64,000 bases of DNA from Pogona vitticeps (taxonomy: Eukaryota > Chordata > Lepidosauria > Squamata > Agamidae), in assembly GCF_051106095.1 (NCBI RefSeq), contig NC_135786.1, positions 138,884,501 to 138,948,500 on the forward strand, in the 5' to 3' direction. Shown piece by piece: positions 11,024 through 29,069 of the stretch. Position numbers and translations under genes: made by a program. The stretch's first letter is position 1; the number at the start of each line of letters is the position of its first letter. A model generated the notes under the pieces. The model was not told the origin of the DNA and did no database searches. It saw only the letters and a program-made list of their open reading frames with translations.

Positions 11024-12760
11024 GATTTTTACCCCACCCCTCTAGACCATGTCTACTCCGGGCGGCTTACATAGGTAAAAGAGAACAAAATAATATATAA
11101 AGTATATAAAATTATAAAATTACAGTTACAATTGAACAAACAATTTGATGAAGATTATCAAGATGGCATGGCATAAAAGGGGAGAAAAATAAGAAAAACT
11201 TAATTGGCTGGAGGGAATGCCTGCTTGAATAGCCAAGTTTTTAGCTGGCTTTTAAAAACACCCAGCGAGGGTGCCAGCTGAATTTCTGTTGGTAGGGTGT
11301 TCCACAGCCGAGGGCCACCGCTGAGAAGGCCCAGTTTCTTGTTTTTTCCTTCTGGGCCTCCCTCAGCGTCAGACCCATCAGCCATCCCTGCTGGCTATAT
11401 TGGGTGATTTGGGTAGATCTGGGTGGGAGAAGGTGATCTGCCAAATATTGAGGTCCCAAACTGTTTAGGGCTTTATACATGATCATTAACACTTTGAAGT
11501 CAACGTGAAAATGGATAGGCAACCAGTGCAAAGCAGCCAGAGTGGGTGTAAAGTAGTAGAGGAAAGTGTGCCATCCTCTATGAAAGAAAACATCGTAGAA
11601 GGCAGTAGTTGCGTGGAGGGTATTTTGATTGAAATAGAACCAACAGAAGGAGGGGCTGGAAGGTCCACCGAAGTATGTCTGGCAGACGAAGAAGGGGTGG
11701 AGCTAGACCTGATCATGTGGGAGGAGATAAAAGAGAGTGAAAGCACAGGCATTTTTAGATTGTCAACTGACGGAGAACTAGCAAGATTTAAGGAAAGGGG
11801 GGTTCAGACAGATCCCATGCTCTTTTCGGGAGAAATGCCGGGCCTCGCAAAAGAATGCCCTAATCTACAACTGGGAGGGGGATTGTTGCCGGATCCCTTG
11901 GTGACCAGAGGGAAGGGACGAGGATACAACCCCCTAGAATGAACGGTAGTGGTGTACCCGCAGAATCACCTTGGTGGACGGAGGGTGATTCGCCCTGGCC
12001 CTTCCTACCAACAGAAACCTCCGGAGGGAGATTGGGCCAGGCACCCCTGTTGCAGGACTGTATGTGTGGTACGGAGTACCCCCTTGCGGCCTTTGACGGA
12101 TCGGGAACATTTTGGGCCAGCTCCCTTCTAGGAGAACCCGAGAGAGGAAATGTGGTGAGACCCCAAAAATACAAGTTGTTAACAGATGACTGTTTATTAG
12201 ACCCGTTTGATGCTGTTGAGTTCTGTTACAAATAAAAATGTTGTTATAGAAGATCAAGATCAGCCTCCGCGTCTTTTTGCCGCCTTTACCACCAGTGCAC
12301 CCCCGGCCAAAGATGGATCTTGTCACAGTGGGGGAGATATATTGGTATTTTCTCACCCCACTAAGAAGCCTGGCTGCTGCATTCTGGACTATCTGAAGTT
12401 TCTGCGTCAGCCTCAAAGGCAGCCCCACATAAAGTGCATTACAATGGTCTAATCTCGAGATTACGAGTGCATGGACTAGAGTAGTGGGGGGGGCCATCAA
12501 GATATGGACACAGCTGGGCAATCCGCCATAGATGGAAATAGGTGGAGCGGACCACGGACGCCACCTGGGTTTCCATGGTAAGCGCCGGGTCCAGATGTAT
12601 CCCCAAGCTGCAGACCTCACTCTTTGTGGCAAGGGACTCGTCCCTCCAAAGGAGAGGGAGTCACCTATGCCACTGACGGAAGGGCCACCCACCCTCAAGA
12701 CCTCCGTCTTGTCTGGGTTCCATTCTTTTCAGATAGCCCATCCAGTCCCTTCACAATTAA
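11024..12760 (-). mobile_element. L2-type LINE, 3' half, interrupted by a solo LTR
   Basis: On the minus strand, from high to low coordinates, it reads as the C-terminal third of an L2 reverse transcriptase. The pieces are a PDKTEVLRVGGP-type segment near 12720, VISRLDHCNALYVGLP near 12440, and VQNAAARLLSG near 12380. After the LTR come LHWLPIHFHVDFKVL near 11510 and YKALNSLGPQYLADHLLPP near 11450. An AF-------WNTLP segment and a 3' UTR with the GGGCGGC-type box follow. Without the LTR the text across the junction reads ISPTLAALHWLPI, which confirms a clean insertion. The element is 5' truncated. Confidence 0.85.
11547..12327 (+). mobile_element. Solo LTR with open frames, inserted in an L2
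   Basis: The 781-bp element starts TGTAAAG and ends TGTCACA, and is flanked by the 5-bp target duplication GTGGG (11542-11546 and 12328-12332). A poly(A) signal AATAAA lies at 12231-12236. No internal region is present, so it is a solo LTR, presumably left by recombination between two LTRs. It carries two plus-strand frames: one from the LTR edge to 11942 and a second at 11939-12235 that overlaps it by an ATGA. ORFs in an LTR recall accessory genes that reach into U3 in some retroviruses. The family is not recognised. It is younger than its L2 host. Confidence 0.8.
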
Positions 12761-12764
12761 TTTC

Positions 12765-13750
12765 AACATATCAGTTAATTAATAGCACCCAGACTGACAA
12801 TGTACTACTAGGAGCAAAGCCTACTTACCACATCTTCCAGGGAGAAAGGAGAAGATAATAAGGAAACAAACTAGAATCAGATTGCTCCTTCTCATTGATG
12901 AGACTGGGATGTCTAACAGTCTCTCTGATTCGTCTTCTATATTTTGCACAGTGTTCCCACAGTCACACACCAGCTAATTCAACTGGAATCTTCGCATGTA
13001 CATCTGTCTAACATCAGGCAGAGTAAAGTAGCCATTTCAAGCAGTAGATTTAACATGCCATAAAACTGGGGGGAGGGGGGGTCATTGAATTTGTTCCCAT
13101 CTTCTTTTTACATTCAGGAAATGCTACTTGAGGGATTTTCTTCCTCTTCTGCCAGAATAACATGGGTGGACTTGGGGACTATCCACTTTATCTTATATGG
13201 GCAGGTAGTGCCTTTTGCTGTTCTGTCTCAGGAGGCAAAATGTCTTATTGTTGGCATAATGTACATATTCTTGTTTCTGTGGGGGGGGTCATTATGATTT
13301 CCAACATACAGTGAGCACGAGTCTTTCTATAAATGGGTGGATTTGGTCTGCCACTGCTCTGCAATCACTTATGCATTACTATCAGGTAACCATGCAGGTT
13401 TCAACAATTCTGGAACAATGGCCACTTCACACAAAGTGGACACAAGCCCTCCCTTGAAGTGCAGTTCCTCTCCTCCTTCCCCCCCCCCACCAGGGCCCCC
13501 ACAAAGATCACACTAAAGCCCAGGCCAAGGACTTCAATGCCGTTGGATCAGAGCGCAGTCATCTCAGATAGCGGTAACACTCCTATTCTCTCTTTGAGAT
13601 GTGTTGGCTTCACCCTTTTATTTGATTACTTTAATCTGGTAATAATATATATTGCAATTTTGCTAATGTATTTTCTGTTTTTTTGTAAACTACCTTATTA
13701 TCCTTAAAGGCAGAATATAAACTGCCCTGACAGAAATATAGAATATAAAC
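12765..13750. other. Low-copy stretch with a LINE-tail-like end
   Basis: No gene was recognised. The last part (about 13620-13740) is T-rich and ends with GGCAGAATATAAACTGCCCTG, reminiscent of a decayed LINE 3' tail. Confidence 0.35.
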
Positions 13751-13754
13751 ATGT

Positions 13755-13885
13755 TAATCCAGGGTGGGGATCATGTAGCTCTCTAGAGGTTGTTAGACCG
13801 CTACTCCCCGAGTCCCTCAGTCCCAGCTGTTGCCCATGCTGGCTATGGCTGATGGGAGCACTAGTCTTAACATCATCTGCAGGGC
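13755..13885. mobile_element. Decayed hairpin MITE-like repeat
   Basis: CCCAGCTGTTGCCCATGCTGGC followed by GGCTGATGGGAGCACTAGTC resembles the 'thought-to-fold' core of short hAT-type MITEs (ACTACAACTCCCATCA class). The ends are not clear and no target duplication was found. Confidence 0.35.
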
Positions 13886-15600
13886 CCTATATTCTATGCC
13901 CTGTACTAACAAGATATACAGTATGTGGAAGGGACAGGGTGGCACATGCTCCTTTCCACTGCTGTTTGCTCACCTAACCCAACCCAAGTGGCAAGAGTTG
14001 TTAGAAGGAGCAAGAGCCACCTACTCTTTCTGCTTCCTAGGTCCCCACTACTGCCAGTCATTTAAGATAAGCAACTGGAAGTCTAATAGTGAGAGCAAGC
14101 AGTTGTCATCATCACCTGTCTGCTGGAGCTGAATTGAGAGATATTGCCATGCCCCAGGACAAGCTGAAATAGCTGTCACCCTGAAGATCAGAGAGCAGGA
14201 AACAGACAGATCTGACCTGAAGGTCATAGATTACTGGCACATTCTTCCATGCACTCTTCTTAGAAGTAAATGAAAGTGGGATAAGTCTAACACTCTTTTG
14301 CAACTTACATTCATTTCAACAAAGCATGGAGGAACTTTCCAGTGATATGCCCATGTTAATTAGCAGCTCCTTAAGTAAAGCCCCACATTGGCTTCCATCA
14401 TTAATCCTGCAAGTTACTTGTACTCCCAATATATTTGCGTAAATAACCTGAAAACTATGAAAACTGAAAACTCTCTAGATTTTTTTAAAGGAATCATACA
14501 TAGAAATTAGCAATTGAGTGAGGTCATGTATTCATTGGCCAATACAGGCCAGGAATGCTAATAAAAACACTGTTTTCTTTTTTTAACATCTAACAATACT
14601 TTACACTGGTAATTGTATCCAAGAAGAGAGGTTGTACATATCTCATTAGTGTACTAAATATAGTATGCCCTGCCAGATTTCCCGTATTTTCTAATTATTC
14701 ACCATTTATTAAACTAAATTGAAATGATTGATTCTTCTAGCATGGGCTCTCTCCCTCAAAAGCTCACACAAACTTACAAGAAGCAATGCACCACGCTTCC
14801 TTTTCCTCAAAAAAGAAACTAAGTAGGAAAGATGAAGTATGTGGTTCAGTGACTTTGAAATTGGCAATATGATAGCTATATTGTTCTTCGGTGGATGGAA
14901 AGTGTTGCAGGAGTAGAGTTATAACTGTATCCTTATTGTCTAAAACTACTCTGTTGCTGGATTTGTGGCAGATGGCTATTTAAGCTGTTTATTTTTCAAG
15001 CTATGATGCTCTCTAGGATAGAGTTAAGTATTGGTGGTAGAACAATCCATTTTGCAATTGTCAAGACTGAGCAATAAATTCCACAGAGAGAGAAATTCAG
15101 AAAAGGAGACCCTTTTTTGATTTAGAAGGAGGCAGGATCTGCCACAATACATGACAAAGAAAAATGGTTTCAGCAAATCTTAAAGGAGCCAGATACATTT
15201 GCTGAACTTGATAAGAGCTGAAAAGTGCATTATTGCAACACTGAAATCACTTCAGAAAGACATCGGGCTAACTCAGAAGGAAGAGTGAACTTTTTATTTT
15301 TCCTAGGAAGGCTCTTTGGCCAATGGAAGAAGTCGGTAGCCGGGCAGAGCCAGGATGAATAGCACCATTATCCAGATTGTTCTGTTTCTAGGCTACCCCA
15401 TCACCTCACAGTCCCCATATCTCTCATCCACCCATCTGCAAGTGACAAGAGAAGGATGGGTGTCCTGGAAACCTCCTGTGGCCCTGCTAGGCCCAAAGAG
15501 TTGCTGGATAGTGAAGGCCACATGAAACTAGGCTGAGATGACTATATTCAGGCTACAAGTTCCCCATCCTAGGACAAATGGCCATGACACTGGTCTGTAT
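13886..15600. other. Low-copy stretch without recognised gene
   Basis: No coding similarity or repeat family was recognised on either strand. A LINE tail begins at about 15602. Confidence 0.35.
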
Positions 15601-15601
15601 G

Positions 15602-15775
15602 GGGTTGAGCACTATGTTTTTAATGTATTTAATGTTGGAGTGTTTTAATTTTGTGGTTTTTATTTTAAATTGTTTTACAAAGCTTATGTTTTAAGATTGT
15701 TTTATACAGTTTTGTAAGCCACCCTGATATCCTATAATATAGGGTGGGATGTGTTTAAATAAATACATACATAAT
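15602..15775 (+). mobile_element. LINE (L2/CR1-type) 3' tail
   Basis: A T-rich 3' UTR runs into GTAAGCCACCCTGATATCC, GGGTGGGATGT and AAATAAATACATAC. It has the same architecture as the tail at 8030-8263. Confidence 0.6.
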
Positions 15776-16650
15776 AATATGTGACTCCCAGAAAAATTAT
15801 ATTTTTATTTTACTTCTGCAGGCCCATTTAGAGTGAATTAACAAGCAAAGAGGACGTGACTAGTTATAGTGTAAGCCTTGCACCTACGTACAACAGTTGT
15901 GCAACAGACAGGGATACGTTCCCTAATCAACTTTTACTTGAAAGCCTAGTTGTGAAAAAAGTTACTCACAATGGTGTTGCGATTATTTCTGACTATTCTT
16001 CAAGGAAACAGGTGATTTGCCACATACTGCATTGTAGAAAGCATCAGCACAAATATATCCCTGCTCGATATGACAACCCCCTGACTCTGCCCTAGTTGGT
16101 CTGTTTGAGGCATTCAAGTTACCTTTTAATGGAAATATTCAAAGATGGGGGGAGACACTGTGGGGGGAGGGAACCAACTTTGCCTGTACAGTATTTTTCC
16201 CCCTCAGAGCTTGGATGGGCAATTCAGAGCCCACCAGATGTCATCAACATCAGACTGCCACTCCAGTCATTAGTCTATTGGATTGACCAAGGTAGATGGA
16301 AAGTGTAACCTAATACTAGTGTGAATCACGGAATATAACCCACCTGTGCAGAAAAGAACTTTTCAGAAACATACCCAACATAACAAAACAGCAGCACATA
16401 CACTCTTTACAGATTCATCACCTGGACATCCAGAATGGTGAGCACAGCATTCTTCCTCTGGATGGTTTCTTACTATATGAACTTCTAGTTTTCTGTCATC
16501 AGCAAGTGGCACACATTCTCCTCTTTTATTCTAGATGTATAAAACCATTTTTCTCTGCTCATATATATCTTGGTGCCCCCAAATTGAGACAGAAAGTCTG
16601 TTCTTTTCCCTCTGTACACATCTGTAAATTTCTATGGGCTTAACTATGTG
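15776..16650. other. Low-copy stretch without recognised gene
   Basis: Several short frames occur, but none shows domain-like composition or a splice pattern. Nothing else was identified. Confidence 0.3.
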
Positions 16651-16654
16651 TATA

Positions 16655-17075
16655 CAGTGGTGCCTTGCATTACGTTAATTCGTTCCAGCGAAATCATTGT
16701 AGAACGAAAACGTTGTAAAGCGAAAACTAAAAAGCCATTGAAACACATTAAAACCTGGTTAATGTGTTCCAATCAGCTAAGAACTCACCGTCCAGCAAAG
16801 ATCCTCCATAGGGGCGGCCATTTTCGGGTGCCTGTGCAGCGAAAAATGGCTCCTAAACACAGCGGGGAGCCATTTTGAGCACCCGGCAGCCATTTTTGAA
16901 AACCCGACGATCAGCTGTTTTGATCGTCGGGAAGTGAAAATCGGTTCCCGAAACAGGGAACCGATCATCGCGCAGCAAAATTCCCCCATTCAAAACGTCG
17001 TTTTGCGATCGCAAAAACCTCGTTGTAATGCAGATTCGTCATTAAACAGAGCGCCCCCCTTGCGAGGCACCACTG
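16655..17075. mobile_element. Tigger-like MITE (family T1)
   Basis: Left end CAGTGGTGCCTTGCATTACG, right end TGCGAGGCACCACTG, TA on both sides. The interior holds an additional hairpin, CCCGACGATCAGCTG with its complement TGATCGTCGGG at about 16901-16931. It also has the family core GGGGAGCCATTTTGAGC. Confidence 0.9.
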
Positions 17076-17251
17076 TATGTATTTTCATTTTTCTGTCTGG
17101 ATTTTTGGTTTGCCTGCAAGATGAAGCAATCCTTTTTCCTATGACAACCATGTTGTTATGTGCCATAAGGTCAGAACCAATGTATAGTGTGTGTAATAGA
17201 GCTTTAAAGATAAGTGAGATGCTTAAGGAGTAGCTTTACCACCTCCACTCC

Positions 17252-17335
17252 CCCATGAGTTTCCATGGCTGAATAGTCAATTTGAACTCAGGCCTCCTGA
17301 GTCCTAGTCCATCACTCTATCCACTACACCATGTA
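17252..17335 (-). mobile_element. tRNA-derived SINE head (copy 1 of duplication)
   Basis: Read on the minus strand: GTGTAGTGGATAGAGTGATG (A-box region), then CTGAGTTCAAATTGA in the B-box position. It is the same type of tRNA-like head as the SINE interrupted by BovB at 48747-52130. The identical second copy is at 17745-17828. Confidence 0.7.
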
Positions 17336-17744
17336 TTGTAACCATAATCACACCGAACTATGTGCTGCTAATCTCAAGACTGAACTACTGTAATGTGCTG
17401 TCTTGTGAGGCTACCTTTGCACCAGCCAGGCTCTTCAGAGGAACATCCTAGAATGCACATATAACTCCTGTGCTAAAAGACCTGTACTAGTTGCCAGTCT
17501 AGTGACTCACATCTAAGGTGTTACTTTTCGCTCAAACCAGGAGAACTGAAGGATCACCTGCTCATGTACAAACTGCCATGGTAGCTACATTTTGAAGGGG
17601 GAAGACACAAAGGCTATAATGGATAAACGAAACAAGGTAGGTTTACAACTATACAAGTTCTAGTAAGCATGTGATGTGCCCCTACATGTCCCCAGGTCAT
17701 TTCACTAGCCCGAGACCCACGACACGTTCCCTCCTTTACACTCC

Positions 17745-17828
17745 CCCATGAGTTTCCATGGCTGAATAGTCAATTTGAACTCAGGCCTCCTGAGTCCTAG
17801 TCCATCACTCTATCCACTACACCATGTA
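17745..17828 (-). mobile_element. tRNA-derived SINE head (copy 2 of duplication)
   Basis: Identical to 17252-17335, carried along by the 493-bp tandem duplication rather than by a second insertion. Confidence 0.7.
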
Positions 17829-18244
17829 TTGTAACCATAATCACACCGAACTATGTGCTGCTAATCTCAAGACTGAACTACTGTAATGTGCTGTCTTGTG
17901 AGGCTACCTTTGCACCAGCCAGGCTCTTCAGAGGAACATCCTAGAATGCACATATAACTCCTGTGCTAAAAGACCTGTACTAGTTGCCAGTCTAGTGACT
18001 CACATCTAAGGTGTTACTTTTCGCTCAAACCAGGAGAACTGAAGGATCACCTGCTCATGTACAAACTGCCATGGTAGCTACATTTTGAAGGGGGAAGACA
18101 CAAAGGCTATAATGGATAAACGAAACAAGGTAGGTTTACAACTATACAAGTTCTAGTAAGCATGTGATGTGCCCCTACATGTCCCCAGGTCATTTCACTA
18201 GCCCGAGACCCACGACACGTTCCCTCCTTTACACTGCCACCAGT

Positions 18245-18619
18245 TGACCTCTGTTAACGCCCTCAAATTAGAAAGATTGAGGTCTAAGCGGAGTATAAAG
18301 TTGAACAAAATAATTAGTTACAATTCGCTTAAACGTGTTCTTTGCAGACATTAAAGTATTCATTAGATTAATAACTTTTTCACTATTAACTCTCTTAACT
18401 TTCTATAAGTTCCACAATTTTAACTGCCTCCTTTAACTCCTAACTCTGCCACACTCTCTAACTACCACAGACTAACTTCTCTGACAGTTAACTGACTGAA
18501 CTCCCTAAACTTTTCGTCTCTGACTTACCCCTCCCTTCTCTGGCTCCACCTCCCAACAGCTCCCATTGGTGTATGCAAATAACCTATTACATGAGCCAAA
18601 GCAGGATGATCGCCACACA
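18245..18619 (-). mobile_element. LTR fossil (family LTR-A), minus strand
   Basis: Read on the minus strand it starts TGTGTGG at 18619, contains TTTGCATACACCAATGGGAGC and ends in CA at 18245. It is followed by ACTGGTGGCAG, the same primer-site-like motif as after the copy at 7419-7789. The two LTRs agree in length (371 and 375 bp) and in several internal blocks. No partner LTR or protein genes were recognised nearby, so it looks like an incomplete relic. Confidence 0.6.
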
Positions 18620-18858
18620 GGGTTTCAAGAAGTTTCCTCAACAGTGGTTAAAAAGAACTGAGTAATATGGCAGGATATGCACAATGGGGGAGGAATCTCT
18701 TAATGATTTCTCTTAGAATGCTCCAAGAAGCTTCTGTGCATGCTCAGGAAACCCAAATGTGTGATTCAAAGAACTGCTTACCTATTCTTCTCATGAATTA
18801 TTTTAAATGGCTTTAATGTTTTTATTGTTCTATTATTTCAGCTACTAGTTTTATTATA

Positions 18859-19289
18859 CAGTGGTACCTCACTTAACGACGATAATCCGTTTCAGGAAAA
18901 TTGCCGTTAAGCAAAAACATCATAAAGCAGGGAAAAAAACCCATTGAAACGCATTGAAACCCGTTCAATGGGTTCCAATGGGGTAAAAACTCACCGTCCA
19001 GCGAAGATCCTCCATACGGTGGCCATTTTTGCTGCCTGTATAGCAAGGAATCCATCCCTAAACACAGCAAGGAGCCATTTTAATTACCCAGCGGCCATTT
19101 TGAAACTGCCAATCAGCTGTTAGAAAAACGTTGTTTTGTGAAGAATCGGTTCCCGAAGCAGGGAACCGATCATCGCAAAGCGAAATTCCCCCATTTAGAC
19201 CGTTTTGCGATCGCAATTGCAATCGCAAAAAGATCGTCGTTAAGCGGATTCGTCATAATGTGGGGCAATCGTAAAGCGAGGCACCACTG
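18859..19289. mobile_element. Tigger-like MITE (family T1)
   Basis: Ends CAGTGGTACCTCACTTAACG and AAGCGAGGCACCACTG, with TA at 18857-18858 and 19290-19291. It holds the family interior CATTGAAACGCATTGAAACC, CTCACCGTCCAGCGAAGATC and AGCAGGGAACCGATC. Confidence 0.9.
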
Positions 19290-19291
19290 TA

Positions 19292-20530
19292 TTCATTATT
19301 TGTGAACTGCTTTGGGTAGTTTAAAAGAACAGATCTTAGACCATTTTCTTTCTGAGGCAAATAGAAAAAAAAGTTAAGTGATCAATAGCACATATGTACT
19401 TTCTTACACTGCAGGTGCTCTTAACATGGGAACTGTAACTGGCTCCATTTGGTCACATGTTGCAAAATCAGGATGAAGCTCTTATTTCTGTTAAATCATG
19501 GAAAGCAGGGAAGACTAATTAACAATGCTGTACTCTAAAAATATAATCAAATAAAATATTTAAAATTCCCTAGAGTTCAAATGAGCAGAGAAGCAACAGA
19601 GCATAGAAGATAATTGTTTATAACGATTCTTCTATAGGAAAGTTATCCTTATTATCTGTTCCCCAAAGCAGTAAATTGCAGGTTTATTAAAAAAAAAAAC
19701 ACATTTTTTTTGAGAATTGTACATATAATTCACAAATGTTTTTTGTGTTGTTTTTTTAAAGTCCATGTACTGGTAGACATTCTGCAGCCCCAAAAGCTCA
19801 TCAGTGGCTCTTCAGTAAGAAGACTGTTATTAGAAAACTTCTTTGAAAGACAGCTGCAAGGTGATGGGTGTGTTTTAGGCCTATTGGTTTCTCAATCCCC
19901 ACCCACTTCATGAAGGAGATGAATACACTAGAAAACTTCTGAGAACCCTCTATATTTTCAGAAATGCCATGATAACTAAGCAGGATTACATGGCACAAAC
20001 ATCAACTTAGAAATGGTTCCATATAAGTAAGAAAAACCACTGTTTGTAAATATTTATAAGAGTATTATTGAAGGCAAAACAAGTGTCTGTTCTAGACTCA
20101 CTTAAGAATTAATCTATGGTTTGCCATGGCATGAACAAACGTCTAGTAGCGATACTTTCCATTTCCCAGACAAAAGCTTTCGCTTGTGTTTTCAATTAAA
20201 CATAGTTTAGCAATACAGTAGTATTGTATCCGCTGCATCAATATTCACTGATTCACTTATCTGCTTATACTCTCTCTCTCTCCATATATATGGAGTATAC
20301 CAGTTTGCATATTCCTAATTTAATGTTATCCCTAAATGCGATCAATTCAATGCACAGGAAGATCTGTAAGTCTCTTTCACCACCATAGTTCTGTGGCTCT
20401 AATTCTAGTTGGTTAGAATTTTTTAACCATAGAAACCTAACAAAGAAACACTCAACCTTCAACATAGCTTCTGTAAAGGGAAAACACAGCCTTAAGAATA
20501 AATGACACACACAATGAAATTTTAAATATA
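19292..20530. other. Downstream flank of NDUFS6, no gene recognised
   Basis: AT-rich sequence between a MITE and the 3' end of NDUFS6. No other coding exon or repeat family was recognised. Confidence 0.35.
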
Positions 20531-20532
20531 TA

Positions 20533-20538
20533 TTTAAT
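20533..20538 (-). terminator. Probable poly(A) signal of NDUFS6
   Basis: The minus strand has ATTAAA, a common variant signal, about 50 bases past the NDUFS6 stop codon. That would give a very short 3' UTR. The site is chosen by position only; cDNA ends would settle it. Confidence 0.45.
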
Positions 20539-20586
20539 ACTATAATAGAACAGTTTCCACCTCTAAAGAGAATAAAGTAATTCATT

Positions 20587-27632
<7,046 letters not shown>

Positions 27633-27691
27633 TTTCCCTTCACTCGCCTCACCAGCCCCCTCCGTCCCGGGTGGGAATAGGAATTGGGGAC

Positions 27692-27703
27692 TGCGCACGC
27701 GTA
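27692..27703. promoter_or_regulatory. NRF1-like site (one mismatch)
   Basis: TGCGCACGCGTA fits the NRF1 consensus YGCGCAYGCGCR except at one position. It lies 60 bases upstream of the NDUFS6 start codon. Confidence 0.5.
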
Positions 27704-27785
27704 AACCACAGAGCGTTAGAGAGGAAGGGGCATCGCCGCTCGCCGAGTAAAAGCAAAACTCCACCCACAAAGGCGGGGCGGCGTC

Positions 27786-27793
27786 TGACGTCA
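27786..27793. promoter_or_regulatory. Palindromic CRE (TGACGTCA)
   Basis: A perfect 8-base CREB/ATF site in the middle of the shared promoter, about 150 bases upstream of the NDUFS6 start codon. Confidence 0.65.
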
Positions 27794-27825
27794 CGCGCTC
27801 GGAGGCACGTCAGGGCGCAGGAAAG

Positions 27826-27837
27826 GGTCACGTGACC
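27826..27837. promoter_or_regulatory. Palindromic E-box, CLEAR-type
   Basis: GGTCACGTGACC is a perfect 12-base palindrome. Its inner GTCACGTGAC matches the motif described for TFEB/MITF-class and USF factors. Binding is not shown by sequence alone. Confidence 0.6.
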
Positions 27838-27879
27838 GGCCGTCCGGCTACGAGATATTTGCGTCGCAGTCGTCCAGGA

Positions 27880-27951
27880 AAAGCCGAAGTCTTTGCCGAG
27901 CGCCGGACCTGCGTCGTGAGATTCTCGAAGTGGAGGGCAGCGGCCGAACAG
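27880..27951 (+). other. MRPL36: Probable non-coding exon 1 of MRPL36
   Basis: A consensus donor GGCCGAACAG/GTAAGG at 27951/27952 lies in the CpG island on the MRPL36 strand. A pyrimidine-rich acceptor ends at 28554, ten bases before the MRPL36 start codon. Together they predict a 603-base intron in the 5' UTR. The 5' boundary of the exon is a guess. Confidence 0.55.
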
Positions 27952-28055
27952 GTAAGGGTGTTTAAGTCGCAAGAGAGTGAGAAAGAAGTTTTCCCGCTCC
28001 GGCTTGACTGAACATGAGGAGACTTAATTTTGTGCAGGCCCTAAATTAGGACAAG

Positions 28056-28067
28056 TGCGCATGCGCG
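28056..28067. promoter_or_regulatory. Exact NRF1 consensus site
   Basis: TGCGCATGCGCG is a full match to YGCGCAYGCGCR. It lies just inside the predicted first intron of MRPL36. NRF1 is a known activator of nuclear genes for respiratory-chain and mitochondrial translation proteins. Confidence 0.65.
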
Positions 28068-28564
28068 CTGGTTCCTGGGGCTTTTGGGAATGGGACAGAA
28101 GGCCCCACACACGGGTCTATGTTGTAAGGTTTTAGTTCTTCTCGTATAGCCTCCCTCCATTTGCTGTTCCCTAGAGGTGTTGCACAATAATTCCCATCAT
28201 CCTTAGGCTTGCTGGGAGGGTGGGATTTGTAGTTAGCATCTGAACAATAACCAGGTGGAGGAAGCTTCTCAGCTTCCCTTCTGGAGCGTTTCCTTTGTCG
28301 CCTTCCTGACTTGTATGACACGGGACAAGACAGACACTGTGCCGTACATACATAAGCAGGTGTAAAAATACTAGTGAATTTGTTGGCATATAGGTCCCCT
28401 TAAACATGTGTAGGATCACGTTTGTGCGATCTTATGCATCCTAAGAAGTGAGCCTTGATTATGTTCTTCTGTTTGCAAAAAAATTGTTAGCTTATTTGGG
28501 GCTGCAGAATTGATTTATTGGATTTTATACTGACACTTTCTCTTCTTTTCAAAGCTTCTATCCA

Positions 28565-28894
28565 ATGGCTCTCTTGCCCTTGAGGAATGCAGTGGCTTCT
28601 CTGACCAGGTCACCCAGGTTCCTGAACTCGATGTCCTGCTCATTTTCTTCCTGGCTGCTGGGACGCCCAAATCCTCTCAACCCATTGCAGGCCTTACCAG
28701 CCACCAAGCCACATAGCATGGATCTGAAGCCCTTTCTCATGCGTTGGACACTTCTCAACTTGCAACCTGTTGCTGGTATGAAAGGCAAGCTGATCCCCAG
28801 AAAGCGTTGCAAGGACTGTTTCTTTGTTCGCAGGCGTGGCACTTTATATGTGTATTGTAAAACTCACCCTCGGCACAAGCAGAGGCAGTTGTAA
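28565..28894 (+). CDS. MRPL36: Mitochondrial ribosomal protein bL36m
   Basis: The whole coding region is one 109-residue exon (human 103). bL36m is a small zinc-binding protein of the mitochondrial large subunit and helps its late assembly. Residues 1 to about 71 are a long N-terminal extension with few acidic residues, serving as a mitochondrial presequence. From Met72 the remaining 38 residues equal the length of bacterial L36. The zinc ligands Cys82, Cys85, Cys98 and His104 have the bacterial spacing C-x2-C-x12-C-x5-H, and the end HKQRQ is also conserved. The start at 28565 is the first ATG after the acceptor at 28554. NDUFS6 is transcribed the other way from the same CpG island. The gene looks intact. 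Confidence 0.97.
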   Translation: MALLPLRNAVASLTRSPRFLNSMSCSFSSWLLGRPNPLNPLQALPATKPHSMDLKPFLMRWTLLNLQPVAGMKGKLIPRKRCKDCFFVRRRGTLYVYCKTHPRHKQRQL

Positions 28895-29055
28895 CTGCTA
28901 GCTGATGGAAGTTTCATCAGACATTGAAAAAGAAAATTCACATGAACCTGGTTGCAAGAGCTCTATATGCCACATTAGGCTTCAAATTACTGTTTCCTTT
29001 AACAGCTACATTGTACAGTATATTATAATCAAACAATATAATATTTTCTTTATTC

Positions 29056-29061
29056 AATAAA
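29056..29061 (+). terminator. MRPL36: Poly(A) signal of MRPL36
   Basis: AATAAA lies about 160 bases past the MRPL36 stop codon and is followed by a T/G-rich stretch, as expected for a cleavage site. Confidence 0.7.
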
Positions 29062-29069
29062 TGGTTTAA

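Larger units (their letters stand above)
17246..18235. repeat. Exact tandem duplication, 493-bp unit
   Basis: Positions 17246-17738 are repeated at 17739-18235 with an offset of 493. I found no difference on reading both copies. The units share a CACT at the junctions. Each unit holds a tRNA-derived SINE head (minus strand) and a decayed L2-like piece. The right edge falls inside the primer-site-like motif next to the minus-strand LTR at 18245. It is either a very recent event or an assembly duplicate of two haplotypes. Confidence 0.9.

Noticed and set aside
11934-12698. 254-residue minus-strand open frame
   Set aside because: It is a chance fusion: its first part is L2 reverse transcriptase and the rest is antisense text of the inserted LTR.
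27633-27794. Upstream start for NDUFS6 (54 extra residues)
   Set aside because: The frame is open, but the text lies in the CpG promoter and does not resemble NDUFS6. The Met at 27632 gives a normal presequence and family length.
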